Source of the DNA: Dimorphilus gyrociliatus
Taxonomy: Eukaryota; Annelida; Polychaeta; Dinophilidae
Direction of reading: 5' to 3'
NCBI GenBank assembly: GCA_904063045.1
Contig: CAJFCJ010000011.1
Coordinates: forward strand, 496,001 to 560,000
DNA: 64,000 nt
The notes under the pieces are model-generated. The model did not search any database. It was not told the origin of the DNA and saw only the letters and a program-made list of their open reading frames with translations. The position numbers were made by a program, and so were the translations under genes. Of the stretch, positions 12,601 through 23,875 are shown in pieces. Position 1 is the first letter of the stretch. The number at the start of each line of letters is the position of its first letter.

Positions 12601-14168
12601 CTAAAGTCATTAGTTAAACAGTTAAAATCTGAGAATGAAAGAACAGAGAAACAAGTAGAAATTTTGAAGAAAGAACATGAATCAGCCATCCAAAAACTCA
12701 TGCGAGAAAATGAAGAACAAGTAGAAGATATGAAGAACGAGTGTAGCAGCCAATTAAAAATGATTTTGAAAGAATACAATTCACAATTGGATCAAAAGGA
12801 GAACGAATTCCAAGAAAATTATGGAAAAACTATAGAAAACTCACAGTTAGAGCAAGAAAAATTGCAGAGAGAGCATTTACAAGAAGTCGATGATTTACAC
12901 AAGGAGCTTAATGAAAAAGATAAAAGAATGGAAGAAATGTTTAATGAACATGAGCTGCAATTACAAATGAGAGATGATGAATTTGAAGAAAAGATGCAAG
13001 GAACCGAAAAACGTATTTCAGATTTAGAAAATGCTATCGGAGTTAAAGAACAGGAAATAAATTTGTTAAAACTATCTAATATGAAGGTACCAAACTAAAT
13101 GATATATTTGTAATCATAAATTTAGATGTTTACCTTCTAGGCTCTATCAGAGAAAGATCAAGAAGTTACAGACATAAGAAATCAACTAGAAATTATTAAA
13201 ATGCGCCTAGAAGGATCGGAAACAGAAAGTTCTCTATTAGAAAATCCAGAGGGAACCCCAGAACACAACTTAGAAGTCGAAAATATGAATTTACACGCAA
13301 AAGTTAGACATTATCAAGGTGAACTTGCTCAATTAAAACTAAAAGAAAAAGGCATAATTCAACAAGTAAGAGAACAAACATGTAAAAATTTCCCCACTAA
13401 TATTCCTTTTAATAGGGTAGCGATTTGCCCTCTGCTCTAAATCATCAAGCTTATTTTTCGAATGAGCCAGTCCTTACTGAACAAACAAAGATGGAATATA
13501 TGCGCAATGTTTTGTATGAATATATGATGGGATCTCACACCAAAGTAATAGGAATTTATGAAAACTATAAATGTTAATTTCTTATTCAAATATGTATTTT
13601 CACAGACCCTATCAAAAGTTCTTTGTGAGTTATTGCATTTCTCCAAAGAGCAAACAAGAAAAGTTGTAGAGAAAGAAGAGTCTCGATCAATAGTAAGTCA
13701 TTAAGTTTTTACATATTCCGCAAGGTTAAGCTAATTGTCAAACAAACAAAACAAAAATATTTTAAAAAATCTGTAATTATTTTACTAGACCTAAAATGTT
13801 TTGACTGGATCGATTTAGGACATTGGTGAGTTAATTGGGTCGGGATTACACGAATAAATGATTGATTAAAGATTGCATAGAACACATTTTATAATTTATT
13901 TGGTAGTGGGTTCTAATGGCAATTTATTAGGATATTAGTTGCGATTTTTTCTATAAAAATACTTTGAAAGCGTAAAAAAAACCGCTACTGTTGTGTTGTT
14001 CCACTCGTACTACTCCTTCAGAGCATCTTCGCGCCTTTCGGCTTTGGATCAACACCAGTGTTGTCACCTCAGCCGTCATCATTGTCGTCATCCTCGCACA
14101 CCGCTAGTCCTCCATCTTCGCCGATACGGCGAAAGGAAAGAAAAAACGTCAACCCTGTTTTCGTGTAG
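6692..14168 (+). CDS. GOLGA4: Golgin-245 (GOLGA4), GRIP-domain trans-Golgi tether
   Basis: Model: 6692-6781, 6852-6875, 6925-6996, 7048-7128, 7178-7393, 7519-7629, 7690-13086, 13141-13365, 13416-13544, 13606-13692, 14022-14168; every junction is in frame; 2,192 aa, close to vertebrate golgin-245. The start MFKKLKQK matches the family's N-terminal motif, followed by a Ser-rich segment. A single 5.4-kb exon encodes an almost uninterrupted coiled coil; its early part (LENLLGKCKETIQQKR, QLLDARQIMEELE) is recognisably golgin-245. The GRIP domain lies at about residues 2096-2141 (EYMRNVLYEYMMGS then TLSKVLCELLHF) and in the family binds ARL1-GTP at the trans-Golgi. The last exon used here encodes a Ser/Pro-rich tail ending in RRKERKNVNPVFV; an alternative last exon lies at 14980-15036. 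Confidence 0.93.
14022..14168 (+). other. GOLGA4: GOLGA4 proximal last exon (Ser/Pro-rich tail)
   Basis: After the GRIP exon ending at 13692 (phase 0), a CCTTCAG acceptor opens 48 in-frame codons to TAG at 14166. The peptide is rich in Ser and Pro with several SP sites and a basic end, and the DNA is clearly more GC-rich than its surroundings, as expected of coding sequence. Confidence 0.65.
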
Positions 14169-15633
14169 TCTTTCCTGGTGAGGTTGCTGGTTTGATATAC
14201 CATTATATTATCCATTTTCCCAACATACTATCTGTTGAGTAAATATTATTTCTATTGTTAAGAAAAAAACACTAGAACTATTACAAAAATGTCTAATATA
14301 ATACATACAAAAACCATCTTTGATAGTGTTAGGAATCCTCAATATATTTTTGATCGAAAAAGGAAATTACCCACCTCAAATAATTCAATCATAAACAAAT
14401 ATGGAAATTCAATTAAATTCAAATTTTTAATCCATCAGGGATTATTGTTTACATATTATTTCAAGATGATTTAAGATCGTAAATAAAAAGAAACATAGCA
14501 GCATGCATCTTCTGTTTGGTTAAGCAATAATTTAGAAAGGTGCAAATCGTTTTGTTGCTGTATATTGAAAACAGACACTAACACATAAAATATCTATCAT
14601 TTGAATCTGGTTTATTCTAGCCAGATGAAATAGAATAAGTTTTAATTGTGTATTATATTAGCACATAACTATCTAAATCATATTTATACATAGATTTTAT
14701 GTATGTATAAATAAGAACTTGAGACTTTTCCGTTTTTCTACTCTTCTTATACTTTTTCACCTGCTTGATATCGTTTATATCTTTTATTTTCACATTGCTG
14801 TATTATTCAATACCTGCACTCACCTACCCCCACCCCCCTTTCCGCTCCATCTCGAATTAAACAAACTAGGTAACCGTGTTTTTTTCATTATGCTTGTTTT
14901 TTTACAACCTTCAAACATATTTCGGATAATCTATATAAACTTGAATAACATAACTTAGATAAATTTTCTCTTTGAACAGGTTTGGGGAATGACTAGTAGC
15001 CCTTTGAAATTTTCAACACAATCCTCTAATAGATGATGGTTGGCTTAGATGTTGGCGAACGATGGATATCTTGTTTACTTTTCTTTTTTGCGGTGCTTGT
15101 TCAACATTCCGTTTATTTAAAATAATTTAACATTTGCATTATTTATAAAATTAAATTTAGCAATTTACAATTATTCACATCCAATGAAACTACAACTGAT
15201 TGAGTAACATACTGCCTAATAATAAATACAAAATCTAATATATATATACAGTATATATATATATATTTGTATATAGTAAAATTGAATAAACATACTAAAT
15301 ATATATATTTGAATTGATATATAGATATATACAGTATATAGGATTTTCTAACTATTATAACTGAAAACATATATACTTTGATTATGAAATATTTTCTCGT
15401 GCTTTGTTTTATTATTTGATAAGACTAATACAAAATATTAATTTGTAATGTTTATTAAAAGGGATTAAAAGAGAAAGGCCTAAGGCGTCGAGTTAGTTAC
15501 GTATAAAACAGGTCAATAAAGTGTTTTATATATCCATACATGAAGGTAAACTTCGACTGTATCGATTCCCAACTATGTCAAATTAGTATTATTTCTTTAT
15601 CCACTTCGGTCTTTCTTCGGTTTTAGAAGAACA
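14169..15633. other. Region 3' of GOLGA4, with possible alternative last exon and AT repeats
   Basis: Apart from the candidate distal GOLGA4 exon (14980-15036) I see no coding exon. TATACAGTATA-type AT palindromes and TA runs occur around 15240-15340. The region presumably contains the GOLGA4 3' UTR and the upstream side of the small gene at 15634. Confidence 0.5.
14980..15036 (+). other. GOLGA4: Candidate distal alternative last exon of GOLGA4
   Basis: A TTTGAACAG acceptor is followed by 18 codons and TGA, in the same phase 0 as the proximal last exon. Spliced to 13692 it would give a short tail (VWGMTSSPLKFSTQSSNR), similar in length and Ser/Pro/Arg content to the short tail after GRIP in vertebrate golgin-245. 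The intron would be 1.3 kb, long for this genome. Confidence 0.4.
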
Positions 15634-16090
15634 ATGTCGAATTGGAATCTTGTTTGGCTTCAACAAAAACAAACACCGTCATACTCTAGACACGACGTCT
15701 TTCCGCCTGATTTCGTCCTTAATTCTTCAAACTGGAGCAGGATTAACGATAACAGTAAGATTTTTAGAGCTTTCAAGCAAGCATATTCTCATCTTTTAAA
15801 AGTTACTTCTAAAAAGATGATAATCTAAAACTTTCTAAATAAAGTTTTATTATTAATTAGAAACGTCAAAACTCCCGGTCACTAATGATCGTGTAGCGAA
15901 TATAGCGAAGCATACTGTATCGAGTTCAGCTAAGCGGGAGACGATCGACCTAAAACGGCACCACGTTCCGAATTACATGGAGATGAATAAATATTGCTGG
16001 AACAGAATGGATTTTATGAGAGATTCTACAAAGCGATTATGGACTGCTGGAGGGGCCGTTAATAGAGGAGGAACATCCCATTCCAAATAG
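15634..16090 (+). CDS. Small orphan protein, 116 aa
   Basis: Model: exons 15634-15754 and 15861-16090, a 106-bp GTAAGA...TTAG intron, 116 aa. The family is not recognised. The N-terminal half has several Trp residues (MSNWNLVWLQQ, NSSNWSRIND); the second half is basic and hydrophilic with aromatic residues (NYMEMNKYCWNRMDFM) and a Gly-rich end (GGAVNRGGTSHSK). There is no signal peptide, membrane segment or coiled coil. The second exon is more GC-rich than its flanks and the frame is kept across the intron, which supports a real gene. Size and composition recall small ciliary microtubule-inner proteins, but that is a guess. It sits between GOLGA4 and the acetylcholine receptor on the same strand. 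Confidence 0.65.
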
Positions 16091-17133
16091 TAAATCTAAC
16101 CTTTGACTACACTCTACTTGCCGCCTACTTTTCCCATAATTTTGACTAATAAGAAAATTATACGGTTGAGATTCTGTCCAATCAACTTGATTTTGCAAGC
16201 GTCTTGCATACGAATTTGCTTTAATAAATTATTGATAGAGAAGGGTAGAAGGGATTAGAGTTAGGTCGCCTATAAACCTTACATATTTCTACCCTAAAGC
16301 ATACAGAGTATGTTAAATGTAAAATAAAAATACACGGTACTATAAAATCCACCGTATATATTAGTATGTTATATGCAATATATAAATATAGGGAATAAAG
16401 CATTAGCCCACCATACAAACTAACAGGTATTTTCAATTACAGGCCTAGTGTAGACGGGTCAGGCAAAAAAACATACTGATTCAGTCTAATCTTTTGCCTT
16501 CTGTCATTCAAAAACGTTTTGATAAGCCGCGGGATGACCGAAAACATATACATGATGCTGCTCAAAGCTAACCTTGGCCATTTCCCTCGAATTTTCGTCT
16601 ACATATCCTCCCTCAGGCTTTTTTTTTTCTTCTTACCTTCACAAATTTCATCTTTTTTTCCATCCCTCGATCTCTATCATGGTCTCCTTTTTAATCATTT
16701 CGGCCTAATTCTGATCTTCTTAAGTGCTTTTCGTCACTCTTCAGAATTGTCGCCAGGACTCGCCTAAACGTTCTTCTTCGTTTCTTCTTTCGACAAAAGA
16801 CGAATGATCGCTGGTGTTTTATCAGACATTTCGTTTATATACGGCCTGATAGGCGTCAGAAGGGTTAAAAGTTATCAAAAACAGGGTTTTTGCGAAGGAA
16901 GGAGAGGCTTGGTCATAAACGCTGTTATAACCTCGTTGTAACAAAATAGAATGAGGAAAAATTGCACTATTTGCTATTGAAGAAAAAACGTTAACTAGCA
17001 ATAGATATGAGTGTTATAGTTGTTGTGTAAATACAACAATTATTACCCATTAAAAAGGAGAAGCGGTCATATGTTAAAGAAAAAGAGAATAATTTAGCTA
17101 TAAAGGGGGAAAATAAAGAAAGAAATTGTATCT
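16091..17133. other. Intergenic, upstream of the nicotinic receptor gene
   Basis: No convincing exon was found. The one open frame on the plus strand (16519-16767) is a low-complexity Phe/Ser/Leu translation of T- and C-rich DNA. The interval probably carries the 3' end of the small gene and the receptor promoter. Confidence 0.5.
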
Positions 17134-19250
17134 ATGGTGCGCTTCGATAATTATTATACGACCGTCTTGCGCAGTAGTCGACTGGCCGCTGCGCTATTGC
17201 AGCTTTGCAGTCGTGAGCCGAAGATGTTGTCGAAAAGTATCTATTTCAGAAACTTGTTTTGGATAACTATACATATATTATTCTTAGGTAAGATTAATCA
17301 AAAGAAGACATTCCTACGATATTTACCTTTATTCTATCTTTCGTGCTTCTTTTCTTTAGCTGTTGTCACTTTTTAATTCAGGTACTAAAGCTATTAGAGA
17401 GGAGCTACAACTACTGAAGGACTTATTGAAGGATTATGATACGGCTGCCAGACCAGTTTTAAATCAATCACAGGTCGTTCAAGTAAAAATGGGCGTAGCC
17501 CTCTTTCAAATTAGAGATCTAGATGAAAAAAACCAATTCCTTCAAGTAAATGCATGGTTTCAATTCGTGAGTTCATCTCTTATCTTCATCTACTGCAACG
17601 TGCCTATTCCCCCTGAATTCCTTTTTTATGTCTCGTTTTATAGCATTGGTATGATCCTCATCTAACATGGAACGAATCGGACTACGGGAATTTAACGAAT
17701 CTGCGTATCCCATCGACACGCGTTTGGATTCCAGATGTTGTTTTATACAACAGGTATATGATTTCAATCGTTTAGAACGTCTTTTACAGAGATTCTGCTC
17801 CTTTTCTTTCTCGTTCGTACCCTAAGTTTTACTTATGTTTGATTTTTCTGCCTTTCATAAAAAAAAAAGTGTGGATGAAACAAAACCCGCAACGGAAGTG
17901 TTCGCTCATACAAATGCCATTGTGAAATCGGACGGAAAGATTTTATGGGTGGTACCGGCAATGATTAAGTCTTCATGTAAAATAGACGTTCGATATTTTC
18001 CCTTCGATGAGCAGAATTGTAGTTTAAAATTTGGTAGTTGGACATACGATGGTTTCCAATTGGATTTAACTAATTTAAGAGATACGGGAGATTTAAATAA
18101 GTATATAGAGAGTGGTGAATGGCATTTAGCTGGAATGCCAGCAAAAAGTAAGTTACATGAATTGTACTTTTACGGTATAAACTCAAAATCTTGATCAAAA
18201 ACTTTTATGTAATACCCAATTCCTCTAAAATTTTAAGCCTAATCCACATTTCCTTCTTTTAGGAAATGTCGAATATTATTCATGCTGTGTCGAGCCTTTT
18301 GTCGACGTTACTTATAGTATCATTTTGAGGAGAAAACCAATGTTCTACACCTATAATTTAGTGTTTCCGTGTGTACTTCTTATGGCTATAGGTGTTCTAG
18401 TATTTTGTCTTCCCCCCGAATCAGGAGAAAAAGTTTCTCTAGGAATAACCGTCCTTCTAGCCATGACTGTATATCAGCTACTTATTGCTGAAGCTATACC
18501 TCCAACGTCTGAGGTTGTCCCCTTAATTGGGCAATTTTTTGGGGCAACCATTTTTCTATTGTCACTATCATCTGCAATGACAGTAGTAATTATGAAGCTC
18601 CATTTTAATGGTGAACATGGTAATAGGCTACCAAATTGGATGCGTAAATTAGTACTTCACTGGATAGCACGAATGCTCCGCATGAGACAGGCTACAGTCG
18701 AAATACGTAAAGTAGGTGACGCCTATTTATCTAAGCACCAGAATTCTTTTTTCATTATTTCCTCTATATATTTCAACAATAATCCATTCCATCCATTCAG
18801 CCTTTGAGGGATTACGACAGAGAATTGCGAGCGGACTGCGATATATCTCTCGGCCTATTAGGCAATCATCGTGTGTCCGTCAAACAACCACCGGTTGCTT
18901 ACTGCAGGAAGCATCTTCATCATCATCAGCAACAAAATCAACATCAACATCAACAGCAGCAAAACAGAAGAAATATAGAGGAGAAGAGAAACGACCCTTT
19001 CTCATCTTCTGCTTTCGATAACTATGTGCCTTCCACAACTGGAGAAGCTCTACCAGAAATACTAAACCACGTTAGGCAAGTAAATGAGGAATTACATCAA
19101 AGGTACCTAACGAAGGAAATGGATGAACACTATAAGGGTGAATGGCGTATGGTAGCATTGGTGCTCGATAGATTATTACTCATTACCTTCTTCGTTATGA
19201 CAGTTTTAACTGGAGTAGTTATCTTTACTGACGTTCCGTATTATGACTAA
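17134..19250 (+). CDS. Nicotinic acetylcholine receptor, alpha-type subunit
   Basis: Model: 17134-17287, 17382-17566, 17644-17753, 17870-18147, 18263-18711, 18801-19250; 541 aa. A hydrophobic signal segment lies around residues 31-52 (an in-frame ATG at codon 31 is the alternative start). The ligand-binding domain shows loop A Trp141 (WIPDVVLYN), the Cys loop C186-C200 with FPFDEQNC, loop B WTYDG and loop C with vicinal cysteines C250-C251 (YYSCCVEPF), which define an alpha-type, acetylcholine-binding subunit. M2 is preceded by SGEK, whose Glu marks a cation-selective pore. M1 to M3 and a C-terminal M4 are present. The M3-M4 cytoplasmic loop holds a His/Gln-rich tract. M2 ([16 protein letters not shown]) resembles the alpha7/alpha9-10 group; subtype is not settled. 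It acts in the plasma membrane of neurons or muscle. Confidence 0.95.
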
Positions 19251-19675
19251 TGCTTTTCACCACGATCAATTGTTTATTAAAATTCAATTCTCCAATTGTG
19301 TTATTACTCATAATGCTAACTTTTAATACCGTTTTTTTGGTAGACATTCTTATTGAGTAACGTTAAATTGAAGCTATTTAAAAAAAGAAGATAATAATTG
19401 ATTTTAATTGACTTTAAAAATTTATTTATTATCAATATTGAACTTTCTTCGCAAATATTAGGAATTATAAGTGATACATAAAGCAACTCAAAAGTTCAAT
19501 AACATAATGATGAACGCGTTCGGTGATTGGATATATAAAACATATTGGCCAATCAACGATACTCTTACACTTAGAGCAGATGACTAAGTTCCCGTATGTA
19601 AACACACATTTGGCAATTTTCAAGAACAATTTGCTTAATTTTGTCTCATTTTCACATCTCGTATGACGATCAGAT
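19251..19675. other. Intergenic between receptor and Rab39 genes
   Basis: 425 bp of AT-rich DNA with no exon seen. It presumably combines the receptor 3' UTR with the Rab39 promoter. Confidence 0.5.
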
Positions 19676-20473
19676 ATGAACAATATGGTTGATCCATTTT
19701 TTCATTACCAGTTCAGATTAATTTTAATTGGTGACAGCTCTGTTGGAAAGAGCAGCTTGTTAAAATACTTTACGGACGGACAATTCCAGGATGTTTGTGA
19801 TCCAACCGTAGGAGTTGATTTTTTTGCGAGACTTATTGAAGTAGCACCAGGTGTGTAGAACCGTCTCACCGGACGAATTATATGCTTTATACATGAAATT
19901 TATGTAAAAATTTTTAGGAGTCAGAGTCAAACTGCAACTGTGGGATACAGCGGGACAAGAACGCTTCCGGTATGATATCGATATATTTTTTACTTTATTG
20001 AACATCAATAATAATAATGTCTTTTTCTTGAAACGATAAACAGCTCTATAACCAGATCGTACTACCGTAACTCGGTAGGAGTAATGATATTATTTGACGT
20101 AACGAAGCGATTAACGTTTGAAAATTTGGAGAATTGGTTAGAAGAATCTAAATTGCATTTAGAACAAGACAAAGTGTGCTATTTATTAATAGGCCATAAA
20201 TGTGATTTGGACTCTGAAAGAGTAGTTTCAGCCAGAGAGGCCAAGCAATACGCAGAATTTCATGATTTAAATTATATTGAAACTTCTGCAAAAACTGGCA
20301 AAAATGTGGAGGAAGCCTTCTCAACACTGGCAAAAGATATATACGATATGTTGCTAAGTGGTAAAGTTAAAGTACATCCTGAATGGGATGGTATTAAAGA
20401 AGGTTATAATAGAACACAAAGACCTCGAGAGGAATCTCCTCAAAGAACAGTCCAAAGTGGCGGGTGCTGTTAA
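19676..20473 (+). CDS. RAB39: Rab39-type small GTPase
   Basis: Model: 19676-19850, 19918-19969, 20044-20473; 218 aa. All GTPase motifs are present: P-loop GDSSVGKS (19-26), switch I with PTVGVDFF, DTAGQE at 68-73, GHKCDLD for the NKxD position and ETSAK. The N-terminus YQFRLILIGDS, PTVGVDFFARLIE and the GHK replacement of GNK are Rab39 features. The protein ends SGGCC, a double geranylgeranylation site for membrane attachment. Rab39 proteins act in endosome/autophagosome traffic and, in vertebrate neurons, receptor sorting. An upstream ATG nine bases earlier than the next in-frame ATG makes the exact start uncertain by three residues. It is convergent with MORN2. Confidence 0.94.
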
Positions 20474-20997
20474 AAAAAAAAAAAAGAAAAGAAAAAAAAA
20501 ACGGAAAATATTAATACTTTATAGAGTTTACTGATTTATAAAGAATTTTCCTGTTAATCTCTTTTTTTTCTAGTTTAGAACTGTACATGTTTCGTTAAAG
20601 TTTATTTTTGCTCAAAAATCTACAGTGCAGTATAAGTGGCCTATTCATTTTCACGTGGCGAAAAGAAAAGCAAAATGAAAGAGAGAGAAAAAAAAAGCAT
20701 AAATATCATACATAATCCTCTTGATTATTAATCTATTTATCTTTCAAATTTCTTTTACCCCTCTAATTAAATACGGGTTTGTTTTATTACGTATTAGTAC
20801 AAAAATTTCGTCAATCGCGAATGGCTACCTATTTTCTTGACAAACATATTACTTGCAAATAAAAAAGGGCTATTTTCAATGAATAATGAATCATTATAGG
20901 AATTGTGGAAATATTAGGAATATATTTATATTGTTATTTTTTTTAATTTTCTTTAATAATATGTACAAAAAAATTGGAATATAATTGTATTTTTTGC
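20474..20997. other. Convergent 3' flanks of Rab39 and MORN2
   Basis: A purine-rich, A-dominated stretch follows the Rab39 stop (20474-20505). The rest is AT-rich with no exon on either strand. Confidence 0.5.
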
Positions 20998-21514
20998 CTA
21001 CATTTTCAGTTTGAAACGCAATCCTAAAGCAGCTTTATATTGAAAGTTCCCTTCCCAAATTTGATTTTCAGTATCTGTGAACTCTCCTTCACCAAGTAGT
21101 TTGTTGTTTTGAAATTGGCCTTCGTAAAAACAGCCGTTTGGCCATGTGTATTTACCAAATCCATGAAATTCGTTATCAACAAAATCCCCTTCGTATGTAG
21201 CTTTGTGGGGAAATGAAAGTTTTCCTAGACCATTCATTTTATCCCTTGCCCACTGACCTTCGTAAAGTGTACCATCTTTACTTAGGTGTTTTCCTATTTT
21301 AGAGTTTTGGGAGTTGTGAGTTAAGTTTTGAATATTACATACATTCATTCTCACCTCTTCCTTTACGTTCTTTATGACCACCATCTGTCTGAATATATTC
21401 ACCTTCGTATTTATCTCCGTTTGGAAACATAAAAACGCCATCATAGATTGTTGGCTCACTGTTATCGTCTTTTTTCGCCTTATCTTTCTTACCTAATTCA
21501 TTCCAATTTTGCAT
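20998..21514 (-). CDS. MORN2: MORN repeat-containing protein 2
   Basis: Model: complement of 20998-21293 and 21355-21514, a 61-bp intron, 151 aa. The protein has a short Lys/Asp-rich N-terminus and then consecutive MORN repeats (YDGVFMFPNGDKYEGEY, TLYEGQWARDKMNGLGKL, TYEGDFVDNEFHGFGKY, FYEGQFQNNKLLGEGEF). The ending WEGNFQYKAALGLRFKLKM matches the characteristic MORN2 C-terminus. In mammals MORN2 is linked to LC3-associated phagocytosis and is enriched in ciliated or germ tissue; the role here is unknown. The start (MQNWNEL) is the first in-frame ATG. Confidence 0.92.
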
Positions 21515-21840
21515 AATATAAATGGTTAATGTTAAAATTATTAAAATAATGATGTAAAATGTAATATACGCATTTACCCATTTCTATAGAGTTTTATCCA
21601 AAGGATGAAATTAAAATTGTCGCTGGCTCATAAAATCGATTGTTTACATTAGCAACCGTAAAATACAAAATGAAAACTGGTAGATATTTTGTCAGCGCTC
21701 TTTTAAGAGTTATTTATTGTCAAAGTTTTAATATAAGATTAAACAATAATTTAATTTATTTAATTAAAAAAAAACTCCAAAATAACAACATTAAATAGAA
21801 CTGAAAACGACATAAAAATTATTTTAATTTTAAATACTTT
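21515..21840. other. Intergenic between MORN2 and calreticulin
   Basis: 326 bp, AT-rich, no exon seen. It must contain the MORN2 promoter and the calreticulin 3' UTR, since both genes are on the minus strand. Confidence 0.5.
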
Positions 21841-23875
21841 TTATTTTTTTAACTCTTCACGACTCTTCTTCCTGCCTAACTTTCGTCGCATTCTCATTCT
21901 CTCTCGTCTTAGTCTTCTCATATTTCTATCTCTCCTGCCCATTGGCATTCTGCCTCTCATTCTTCTATTCATCATTCTCTTTCGGTCTCCTCTAGGTCTT
22001 CTTATCTGACGTCGTCTTCTACCATGCCGTCTCCTTTCTTCCTCTTCTTCCTCTGGTGGAAGATTTTCTGCATCATTTTCTGGTTCCTCTGACTCATCAG
22101 CAACTTCTGACTCTTTATCAGCTTCCTCATTTTCCATCTCGTCCGAAATTTTTCCTTTTTTGGATAACTTTCTCTTCTTTTCCTTCTTCTGTCCAATACC
22201 CTTTCCATCAGATTCTTCATCCTCGGCATTTTCATTATCTTCATCAGCAACAATCTCTTCTACTTCTTCATCTTCCTCCTCTTTTGAAGGTAACTTTCTC
22301 TTCCATTTATCTTTTTCATCTTCATCAGTGTGCGATTCTTCCTCATCATCATAATTAGCATCACCTTGTTCGTAATCGTCGTCATAGTCATCGTAATTTT
22401 CGTCATATTCTGAATCTTCTGGTGGCTCTTCTGGTTCTTCCTCTTGTTCTTCTTCAGCTTTACTGGCTTCTTCAGCCTCTTTCTTTTGCTACAGTTTTAT
22501 ACAATAATTAAAAATACAGTAAACGCTTCGCTCGCAAATTGTAGGTCTGGTTATCTACTAACCTTCATTTCATCTTCGCCTTCAGACATTGGTTTCCAGT
22601 TAGCTTCCCCATGCTCTTCGGCATATTGTTCGTCATTTGTTAATAATATGTTATCGAAAACGGATCCTCCCTTTACTTGCCACAGTTCAAATCCAATTCC
22701 TCCAATTTCTTCAAAATTCAGTAATTGAGGATCTGGGGCGTAAAGCGGATTTGGTACAGTGGGTCTCTTCCACTTTCCTTTAAAGTTAGGGTTTTTCATA
22801 TCTCTTGGTTTCCAGATGCCTTTATAATTTGGATTTTCTTGCATAGGTGGCTCCCACTCTCCATCCATTTCTGTATCCCAATCTTTTGGTTTTTCAGCCT
22901 CTGGATCAGGAATTAACTGATTCTCATCCCAATCCGAGGGTTTCGTGTCATTGGGATCTGTTATGTATTCTCTTTCATCCCAGTAGGAAGGCTTAGTAGC
23001 ATTTTCATCCTATATAAATAAGAGTAAATATCTTACTCTTTAGGAGAATCATACTCTTCTAAAACAAAAAAGTTTACCGGTAAAGTTCTAGGAAGCAAAA
23101 ATGCATAATGATCTTCTAAGATTCCTTCGTGCTTCACTTGATTGTCAATTTTCACTTTATAGGTCTTATTCGCATACATAACCATTGTATATAAGTGTGT
23201 TTTTCCATCATTCTGACAAAGCATAGAATCGTGAAGATATTAAATTTAATAAATATACGATGACGCTATACCTCACAGCTAATATTGTACTTATTTGCGT
23301 GATATTTTTCCTTATAATGGAAAATAAGTTGAACTTTTTTTGTTTCCTGACCACATATATCTGGACCAAACATGATAAAATAAGGAGAGGAGCCGTTAAG
23401 GGCTCTGTGATCTAAGGTAGCTGGAAATAGCTACAGAAAATAATAAGAAATATAATATATATTCTAACATAATAGTTTTATTAAACACCTTAATGTATCC
23501 CCCACCACACTCGATATCTTCGACAAACTTTACTTGATACTGAATAACTAACGTTTCATTTAAATTGGAAAAGGGCGTAAAATGTGTTGATATTGCATGA
23601 AATTTGTTATCATCTATCATTTTTAAGCCTCGATCTCTGTCTTGATCTCCATAATACTCTGGAGTTCCAAGCTCAAAACCTCCGGCTGCTTCTCCAAGAG
23701 CGTCTGATTTAATCCATGTTCTTTCCCAAGAATCATCTAAAAATATAATTTTTTAAATAGAAATTGCAATTTCAAAATACAGTTATTTTTTACTTTTGAA
23801 CTCCTCTAAGAACCATATTTTTCTTTCTGAACAAACTGTCGTGAAAAGGATGCTAAATAATAGTAGCATATTCAT
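21841..23875 (-). CDS. CALR: Calreticulin with long acidic then Arg/Met-rich tail
   Basis: Model: complement of 21841-22488, 22563-23009, 23078-23212, 23272-23430, 23489-23736 and 23794-23875; 572 aa against about 400-420 usual. Residues 1-16 form a signal peptide. The lectin domain keeps YYGDQDRDRGL, ECGGGYIK and GPDICG, whose two cysteines form the conserved disulfide. The P domain holds the KPSDWDE/IPDP and GEWEPP/GIWKPRDM repeats, then the GFELWQVKGGSVFDNILLTND helix-strand. There is no membrane segment, so this is calreticulin rather than calnexin. The last exon (215 codons) is acidic (Ca2+-binding type) to about residue 509 and then strongly basic, rich in Arg and Met. No terminal KDEL-type signal exists: REEL occurs but two lysines follow before the stop. 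It is an ER lumen lectin chaperone by family. Confidence 0.92.

Noticed and set aside
16519-16767. 82-residue Phe/Leu/Ser frame before the receptor gene
   Set aside because: Low-complexity translation of T/C-rich DNA with no splice context.
22056-22358. His/Leu/Ser-rich open frames on the plus strand
   Set aside because: Antisense of the acidic calreticulin tail; repetitive codons keep several frames open by composition.
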